Assembly: GCA_902495705.1 (NCBI GenBank)
Contig: CABUXT010000018.1
Span: forward strand, 1-43,967
DNA length: 43,967 bases
Origin: an uncultured cyanobacterium
Lineage (GTDB): Bacteria > Cyanobacteriota > Vampirovibrionia > Gastranaerophilales > Gastranaerophilaceae
Direction of reading: 5' to 3'
The notes under the pieces are model-generated. The model saw nothing but the letters and a program-made list of their open reading frames with translations. It did not search any database and had not been told where the DNA came from. Shown here piece after piece: positions 39,744 to 43,967 of the stretch (the first letter of the stretch is position 1; each line of letters begins with the position of its first letter). The position numbers and the translations under genes are program-made.

Positions 39744-40124
39744 CTACGGAGCACGTGTACAGACCTCATTTCGCAGATATAGCGAAATTCTGTGCGATGC
39801 ACTGTATAAAATTTTGTTATAATTTGATGCAAATATTTGAGCGACAATTTTTCGTTCTGTCGCAACTTTGTCTATATTTGAAATATTGTGTGAATTCTTT
39901 TTAAAATTAGCGGATGTTAATTCAGTGTTGTGAGAATTTGATGCAGCAATTTGAGATTCATTATCGTCAGGAGACACCAAAACTTGATGAGGAACACTGA
40001 TTGATTCTGAAACAACAGGCTGGTTGTCAAGGTTGAACGAACCTATATTAACGCCTGATTTGCAAACACCAAGAGTTACTAAAAAACATACGACTATAAA
40101 AAATATTTTGAAAAAATTTTTCAC
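39744..40124 (-). CDS. Small exported protein, unknown
   Basis: Unrecognised 126-residue protein with GTG start and an N-terminal signal (MKNFFKIFFIVVCFLVTLGV, then CKSG, a possible lipobox-like Cys). The mature part is Ser/Asn-rich with no clear domain and ends in LRNEVCTRAP. No ribosome site precedes the GTG. An extended -10 box (TGCTAGAAT, with TAGAAT at 40136-40131) lies 6 bases before it, predicting a leaderless message. Confidence 0.6.
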   Translation of the reverse strand: MKNFFKIFFIVVCFLVTLGVCKSGVNIGSFNLDNQPVVSESISVPHQVLVSPDDNESQIAASNSHNTELTSANFKKNSHNISNIDKVATERKIVAQIFASNYNKILYSASHRISLYLRNEVCTRAP

Positions 40125-40282
40125 ACGAGTATTCTAGCATAAATATTTAAAAATCAAGCATGCCCAACTGGGTAATAGTCAAAAATTTTTACAAATTTAA
40201 TTTAGAATTTATCAATAATTATAATTGCCAAACCGTAAAATTTGTCGGCATAGCAATGCCGACCTACAAAACAAACAAAATA

Positions 40283-40364
40283 ATGTCATTCTGAAAGGAT
40301 TAAAAATCAAGGAACATAGTGACGTAGATTTTATCCTATTCAGAATCTATCAATGTTGATTTTT
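40283..40364 (-). repeat. Dispersed palindromic repeat module A, copy
   Basis: tgtcattctgaaaggattaa ... gattttatcctattcagaat with loop caaggaacatagtgacg, then the shared tail ctatcaatgttgattttta. Confidence 0.85.
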
Positions 40365-40505
40365 ACTCCAATTGTCACCCTGAATTTATTTCAGGGTCTC
40401 TAATATTACAAGTTTTACTTTTGACTAATTTGTTCAATTTGAGATGCTGAAACAAGTTCAGCATGACTAAAATCAAATGGATAGACCCTGAAACAGTCTT
40501 GGATT

Positions 40506-40603
40506 ATTGGCGGCTCGACCGGCTCAACGCAGCTCTCGCCAAGACATGCTGGGTTCACTTCGTTCACACGGCGCACGTGCCAAAATCCGCAGTTCAGGGT
40601 GAC
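40506..40603 (+). repeat. Dispersed repeat module C, uninterrupted copy
   Basis: Matches 1-91 with a few changes (acatgctgggttcacttcgt) and ends with gcagttcagggtgac, directly abutting the tRNA-Leu tail unit. Confidence 0.85.
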
Positions 40604-40760
40604 AATTAATAAAAATGTCGAAGAAGGGACTCTGCCTGAATGTAGGCGAGAATGTGAAATTCGAGCCGTACAATGAAGGTATGCCGAGACGTCGGCTGAA
40701 CCAATTAGTTTTGCCCTACAGGCAAAACTAATGTGAGAGTTCCAAGACATTATTTCACCA
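40604..40760 (-). ncRNA. tRNA-Leu tail unit: 157-bp structured RNA element
   Basis: A 29-bp sequence with the 3' end of tRNA-Leu and its T-rich tail (40761-40789) is repeated exactly at 40604-40632. Near the real tRNA the unit has a partial antisense of the tRNA end (AATGTC...GGAACTC on the minus strand) that can pair with the copied end (GAGTCC...GACATT). Inside: ATTAGTTTTGCC-tgta-GGGCAAAACTAAT (40704-40732), GCCGA-gacg-TCGGC (40683-40696), and the stem TGTAGGC/GCCGTACA with GAGA, matching TGCAGGC/GCCTTGCA of the tRNA-Gln unit. Confidence 0.65.
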
Positions 40761-40772
40761 AATTAATAAAAA

Positions 40773-40854
40773 TGTCGAAGAAGGGACTCGAACCCTCAAG
40801 GCGTGAACCACACGAACCTGAATCGTGCGCGTCTACCAATTCCGCCACTTCGAC
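40773..40854 (-). tRNA. tRNA-Leu (anticodon CAG)
   Basis: Acceptor GTCGAAG/CTTCGAC with discriminator A. D-arm GCGG-AATTGGTAGA-CGC, anticodon stem CACGA/TCGTG with loop TTCAGGT (CAG), long variable arm (TGGTTCACGCCTTG region) and T-arm GAGGG-TTCGAGT-CCCTT, all typical of a class II leucine tRNA. CCA not encoded. Both its ends are duplicated in flanking sequence. Confidence 0.95.
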
Positions 40855-41000
40855 ATCAATTTTCTATTCAATTTGTACATCCACCGTCAGTTAGCTTGTG
40901 GCGGATGTTGTCTTCGACAACCCTCTCACAAAACAATTCACAGGATTGTTTTGTTCGGCAGAGTGCCACTTCGACATCAATTTTCTATTCAATTTGTACA
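40844..41000 (-). repeat. tRNA-Leu 5'-side duplication unit (121 bp)
   Basis: The 36-bp stretch 40844-40879 (first 11 bases of tRNA-Leu plus 25 bases of its leader) is repeated exactly at 40965-41000. The 121-bp unit between holds, on the minus strand, a hairpin AACAAAACAAT-cctgtga-ATTGTTTTGT, a GTTGTC-gaa-GACAAC hairpin and TCCGCCAC, the reverse complement of the tRNA's GTGGCGGA, which can pair with the copied start GTGGC. Mirror-image logic to the tail units. Confidence 0.75.
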
Positions 41001-41069
41001 GTTTCCGCCAGTTTGCTGACATCAACTTTTATAATAAATTATAAACAAAATTCAAAAATTTTCAAACTT

Positions 41070-41387
41070 TTATCTCATTGATTTAATCATTCGATATACA
41101 ACTTTCAATTCATCTTGCGGAAGGTAATCGATATTATTCTTTATATAATCTTTCATCGTAGTTTCATTCATTTCCAAATGTTGAAAATCAAACAAGTCCA
41201 TCAAATCTATATTCAACGCATTGGCAATATCAAGCAAAGCGCGCGATGGGAAAGTATCTCCACATTCAACATGACTCAAATTTCTTTGGTCAATATTTGC
41301 AATCTCTGCCAATTGTTGTTGAGAAATTCCTTGTGCCTTCCTCAACTCTTTTATTCTTTTTCCTAAAAGTTTTTTAATATCGTTCAT
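41070..41387 (-). CDS. XRE-family transcriptional regulator
   Basis: A 105-residue regulator with N-terminal helix-turn-helix (LGKRIKELRKAQGISQQQLA, then EIANIDQRNLSHVECGDTFP and ALLDIANALNIDLMDLFDF, residues about 8-65) and a short helical C-terminus. AGGTGA precedes the ATG. It diverges from a pseudopilin gene 156 bp away, the same arrangement as the 17540 regulator and its pseudopilin neighbour, hinting that such regulators control pseudopilins. Confidence 0.92.
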   Translation of the reverse strand: MNDIKKLLGKRIKELRKAQGISQQQLAEIANIDQRNLSHVECGDTFPSRALLDIANALNIDLMDLFDFQHLEMNETTMKDYIKNNIDYLPQDELKVVYRMIKSMR

Positions 41388-41451
41388 AATGTCACCTATT
41401 AAAGGATAACTGTATATCTAATCCATTAAAACGATATATTTTGATTAATTA

Positions 41452-41481
41452 TTGACATTTAGACAATTTATATAGTAAATT
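41452..41481 (+). promoter_or_regulatory. Predicted promoter of the third pseudopilin gene
   Basis: Consensus TTGACA (41452-41457) with TAAATT 18 bases on, in the divergent region with the XRE gene. Confidence 0.55.
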
Positions 41482-41543
41482 ACAATATATAATGGTAAAA
41501 ATTTTTAAATTTAGAAAATTTATGAGTAAAGAGGGTAAGAATT

Positions 41544-42254
41544 ATGTCAAAGATTTATAGTTGGTCACAAAAATTTGCAAAAATAAAACAAGCTAAAGTG
41601 AGATTTGGTTTTACTCTTGCAGAGGTATTAATCACCCTTGGCATAATCGGTGTAGTTGCAGCAATGACGATTCCGACTCTTATGCAGAAATATTACGAAA
41701 AACAAACCGTCGCAAAATTAAAAGAGACATATTCAATACTTTCTCAAGCTCTAAAATCCGCAAGCCAAGAAGAAGGCTTGCCGGAAGAATGGGGATATGA
41801 TTTTTCCAATAGAACAGCTGCAGAAGGCGGAGCTACTATTTTGAAAAAATATATCAAAGTAGCAACGGATTGCGGTGTTGATGATACAAAAGGGAATTGT
41901 TTTTATAATGGCGACTACAAAGCCCTAAATGACAGTGAACATTGGAATTTTTCAAAATCCGCAGCCGAATATAAAATGACATTGTTAAATGGAACTGCAA
42001 TTTGCTTTCGTTTTGTTGACAAATCCGAAGGTAACGGCATGGTCATGTCTTTTAAAGTCGATACAAATGGTCCTGCAAAACCCAATATTTCAGGAAGGGA
42101 TTTATTTTTTATGAGGTACTATGAAGGGAAAGGTTTGATGTTAGAAGGTAATGGCTCAGCTTATAAATATAATTGTTCTTCGACCTCTCAATCAGGTTAT
42201 GGTTGTGCATATTATGTTGTAACTTTTGGCAACATGGATTATTTAAAGAAATAA
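41544..42254 (+). CDS. Type IV pilin/pseudopilin-like protein
   Basis: A 236-residue protein with a basic 22-residue leader ending in Gly22, followed by FTLAEVLITLGIIGVVAAMT (Glu at mature position 5) and the TIPTLMQKYYEKQTVAKLKE helix. The globular part has six cysteines and the VDTNGPAKPNISGRDLFFMR block that is shared with the 16630 protein. It is expected to be processed by a prepilin peptidase and to enter a pilus-like filament or be shown on the surface. AGAGGGTAAG precedes the ATG. No assembly genes nearby. Confidence 0.9.
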   Translation: MSKIYSWSQKFAKIKQAKVRFGFTLAEVLITLGIIGVVAAMTIPTLMQKYYEKQTVAKLKETYSILSQALKSASQEEGLPEEWGYDFSNRTAAEGGATILKKYIKVATDCGVDDTKGNCFYNGDYKALNDSEHWNFSKSAAEYKMTLLNGTAICFRFVDKSEGNGMVMSFKVDTNGPAKPNISGRDLFFMRYYEGKGLMLEGNGSAYKYNCSSTSQSGYGCAYYVVTFGNMDYLKK

Positions 42255-42290
42255 ATTTTTCATGCTATAACTTTAAAAAAAGGAGTTAGC

Positions 42291-42518
42291 ATGGTTGTTA
42301 TTAATATGTTTGAAATTGTTGAATTAAAAAAGCAAATTCAAGAAAAATTTGGAGTAAAATTACACGTACATGATGCTTGTTATATGCAGTCATTTTCCTT
42401 TGATAACAAAGCTTCTGACGAATTGGTCGAATTTATTACCAACTATTTTAAACCTCAAAAATATCAAGTAAATTTTTCACCTGACGGTTTATATTTTCAT
42501 CTTGAAGAATTGAAATAA
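42291..42518 (+). CDS. Small RDAC-like protein
   Basis: A 75-residue protein with AAAGGAG before the ATG. The core KFGVKLHVHDACYMQSFSFD ... FSPDGLYFHLEEL recalls the small 'RDAC' family proteins of gut Firmicutes, named for an Arg-Asp-Ala-Cys motif; here it reads His-Asp-Ala-Cys. This is from memory of the family and not certain. No signal or span; probably cytoplasmic. It follows the pseudopilin gene by 36 bp on the same strand. Confidence 0.7.
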   Translation: MVVINMFEIVELKKQIQEKFGVKLHVHDACYMQSFSFDNKASDELVEFITNYFKPQKYQVNFSPDGLYFHLEELK

Positions 42519-42600
42519 TTCTTTATATTTTAAATAAATTTTGAACTTTTTATTTATCATAATCGTTATATGGATGTGTGTAATAAATAGGAGACTTGGC

Positions 42601-43116
42601 ATGAAAAAGGTTTTATTTACTCTTATCGCAACTATAGCTTTAACTTTCGCGACACAAGCAAGTTTTGCAGCACCAATGCCACCATCAGGCGGGCATGGCG
42701 CACCTATGTATGGTGGAGTTTCTATGGGACATCCGCCAATGGGTAATCATTCACCATCAATGCGCCCACCGATGGGAGGAAGACCTGATATGGGCAGACC
42801 GCCAATGATTGGAGGAGGAGCAAGACCACCTATGATAGGAGGTGGCAGACCACTTCCGCCACCACCGCCTATGCACAGACCATATCGTCCGATAATAAGA
42901 CCATATTATTCACCGTTTTACTACTCATCTGTGTATTATCCCAGATACACAACATATTCTTATTACTACCCTGCAGAATACGAAGGGGTAGCAATCACGC
43001 CTGCAACAGCAGGAACAGTTGTTGTCCGTGATGATTATGCAGGAGTAAACACTGCGGCAAATGTAATTAACACAGCAGCAAATGTTGCAGCAACAATCAG
43101 ATATCTGACTTGGTAA
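42601..43116 (+). CDS. Exported Pro/Gly/Met-rich protein
   Basis: A 171-residue protein: signal peptide (MKKVLFTLIATIALTFATQA, cut after SFA), then a low-complexity region of PPMGG/RPPM repeats (about 30-95; e.g. MRPPMGGRPDMGRPPMIGGG), an Arg/Tyr-rich stretch (RPYRPIIRPYYSPFYYSSVY) and a small C-terminal domain (ITPATAGTVVVRDDYAGVNT). Such sequences occur in envelope or matrix proteins. I start at the ATG at 42601, with TAGGAGA ahead; a TTG at 42541 would put 20 residues before the signal. The next gene follows after 6 bp. Confidence 0.82.
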   Translation: MKKVLFTLIATIALTFATQASFAAPMPPSGGHGAPMYGGVSMGHPPMGNHSPSMRPPMGGRPDMGRPPMIGGGARPPMIGGGRPLPPPPPMHRPYRPIIRPYYSPFYYSSVYYPRYTTYSYYYPAEYEGVAITPATAGTVVVRDDYAGVNTAANVINTAANVAATIRYLTW

Positions 43117-43122
43117 AAATAA

Positions 43123-43785
43123 ATGACAGAACGAAAAATTCTACTAAGACGAAATCCTTTTTTGATTTTTATACTAAGGTTCATTCCGGTAATATTTACC
43201 GGCAGTATTTTTTCGTTCCTTTTATATTTGCATAACGCATCCGCTGCAAAAGCGCTTTGTTGTTTATTTTTAGCAATCGCGATAATTATCGGTATAAAAA
43301 GTCTCCAAAATAACAACAAATATCTTGTATTTAAAGATGGCGAATTGACCATCTACCAAGGAAAAACAGTTACAACAATTTTTCAAAAAGATATAAAACA
43401 AATCAAAGAATTTCCATTATTTAAGATAATAATAATTGAACTATTCAATTCAGATAATGTTGAAGTGGTTAATTTTCACCTTGTAAAAAGTCTTGGCGCG
43501 AAGTTGTATTTTTTAGTAAAAGCGAATTTATACAAATCGTTTCCTGACAAAGCAAAAGATTTTGAAGATGAATATGTAAAAATGTATTCAGAGTCAGATA
43601 AAATCCCTGAAAGTATTAAAAATATTGATGAAATAGGCAGGACGCAAACTATAATTTTTGCAACAATTGCGATAGTTTTAGGGATAATTCCGATAGGTTT
43701 TTCTTATGTGTCGGTTTTATGGCTGATTTCTGCACTTATGACGATTTTGAGTTCAGGGATTTTTAGTAGTTTGAATGGTGTGTAA
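43123..43785 (+). CDS. Membrane protein with PH-like domain
   Basis: A 220-residue protein with two N-terminal spans (LIFILRFIPVIFTGSIFSFL; AKALCCLFLAIAIIIGIKSL), a cytoplasmic region with a beta-rich, PH/DUF304-like pattern (YLVFKDGELTIYQGKTVTTI ... FQKDIKQIKEFPLFKIIIIE) and two C-terminal spans (about 178-215). Bacterial PH-domain proteins of this type are often envelope-associated, but the assignment is by pattern. It is likely co-transcribed with the preceding Pro/Gly-rich exported protein. Confidence 0.7.
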   Translation: MTERKILLRRNPFLIFILRFIPVIFTGSIFSFLLYLHNASAAKALCCLFLAIAIIIGIKSLQNNNKYLVFKDGELTIYQGKTVTTIFQKDIKQIKEFPLFKIIIIELFNSDNVEVVNFHLVKSLGAKLYFLVKANLYKSFPDKAKDFEDEYVKMYSESDKIPESIKNIDEIGRTQTIIFATIAIVLGIIPIGFSYVSVLWLISALMTILSSGIFSSLNGV

Positions 43786-43819
43786 GAGGGGGGCAATGTC
43801 TTTCAATTATATACTTTTA

Positions 43820-43860
43820 CCCTCTCCTAGGGAGAGGGCAGGGTGAGGGTTCTTCTCTTC
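43820..43860. repeat. Insert-free version of module D
   Basis: accctctcctagggagaggg continues to cagggtgagggttc. Compared with 35661-35748 it lacks the 55-bp block, so it represents an empty site. The upstream flank caattatatacttttaccct also matches 35648-35667. Confidence 0.8.
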
Positions 43861-43874
43861 TTTTTTCATTCATG

Positions 43875-43967
43875 CACTCCGTGCAGGGGTGCTTTTGGTG
43901 GCAAAAGCACCGCAAAACCACCGACACGCCAACATTCACATCAAACTAAAAACTCGTACCATAGCCG
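43875..43967 (-). repeat. Dispersed repeat module E, copy 2 (cut by window end)
   Basis: Inverted copy of 25080-25185 with both hairpins kept (GGTGCTTTTG-gtgg-CAAAAGCACC and TGCAC-tcc-GTGCA). It runs off the window. Confidence 0.8.

Larger units (their letters stand above)
40125..40603. other. Intergenic repeat array, about 480 bp
   Basis: No supported gene. Contains a GTCGGC/GCCGAC palindrome (40248-40268), module A inverted (40283-40364), minimal palindromes CACCCTGAA/TTCAGGGT (about 40376-40402) and GATGCTGAA/TTCAGCATGAC (40440-40467), and module C (40506-40600). Confidence 0.75.

Noticed and set aside
40415..40750. 111-codon minus-strand frame over module C and the tRNA-Leu tail unit
   Set aside because: It runs through two unrelated repeat elements and a structured RNA unit, with no ribosome site.
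40604..40760. Group I or group II intron in the tRNA
   Set aside because: The unit lies after the complete tRNA rather than interrupting it, and I could not find group I P7 core or a proper group II domain V sequence. The GAGCCGTAC stretch only partly resembles domain V.
40803..41081. Open frames overlapping tRNA-Leu
   Set aside because: They read through the tRNA and its duplicated leader; coding there is implausible.
1..43967. CRISPR array
   Set aside because: The repeats are dispersed, palindromic and irregularly spaced; no regular repeat-spacer pattern or cas gene was seen.

Overview
The window is a low-GC (roughly one third G+C) piece of a bacterial chromosome. The best guess is a Gastranaerophilales/Vampirovibrionia ('Melainabacteria') gut relative of Cyanobacteria. 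That rests on lipid A genes (lpxI, lpxB) and an LptD-like protein in a low-GC genome, stand-alone pseudopilins with an FTLAEVLITLGIIGVVAA-type N-terminus, a WhiG/FliA-type sigma factor, and many lineage-restricted proteins with a short N-terminal Phe-Gly/Phe-Thr motif. It is an inference from content, not a database match. Layout: 1-287 holds dispersed repeats. 288-3190 (minus) is a histidine kinase/response regulator pair and an exported metallophosphoesterase. 3306-5906 (minus) is clpB. 6121-12341 (plus) is a tight envelope operon: a 34-residue membrane peptide, an M23 murein peptidase, an LptD/OstA-like protein, a class II aldolase, lpxI and lpxB, followed by a large lineage-specific membrane protein. 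14402-17487 (minus) carries two pseudopilins around a sigma-28-like gene. 17540-20648 is a very AT-rich accessory stretch with two XRE regulators, a DnaB/RecA-fold protein that has lost its Walker A lysine, and an exported protein pair. 20729-22173 holds tRNA-Gln, two small lineage-specific genes and tRNA-Asn. 22307-24885 carries a Bax inhibitor-1-like membrane protein and a TPR protein. 25386-25980 is a tandem pair of small cassettes that look like type I toxin genes. 25986-28414 (minus) has an isocitrate dehydrogenase-family gene and a coiled-coil protein. 28638-35299 has small lineage-specific genes, a lipoprotein pair, a GNAT enzyme, and an Lrp regulator overlapping an aminotransferase. 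36098-39646 (minus) groups a Na/Pi cotransporter with PhoU domain, a 46-residue membrane peptide, an ArsB/NhaD-type transporter and an OadG-like subunit. 40773-43785 has tRNA-Leu, a third XRE regulator, a third pseudopilin and small envelope genes. Three things stand out. First, two tRNA genes (Gln, Leu) are each followed by a 157-165 bp unit ending in an exact copy of that tRNA's 3' end. The two units share a conserved stem-loop with a compensatory base change and appear to be one undescribed structured RNA/element family; tRNA-Leu also has an analogous unit on its 5' side. Second, the tandem 24-codon hydrophobic peptide cassettes have extended -10 promoters, foldable leaders and internal hairpins. 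Third, the intergenic regions are mosaics of at least seven palindromic repeat modules, including filled and empty versions of 55-bp and 70-bp mini-insertions. No CRISPR array, rRNA, transposase or integrase was seen.
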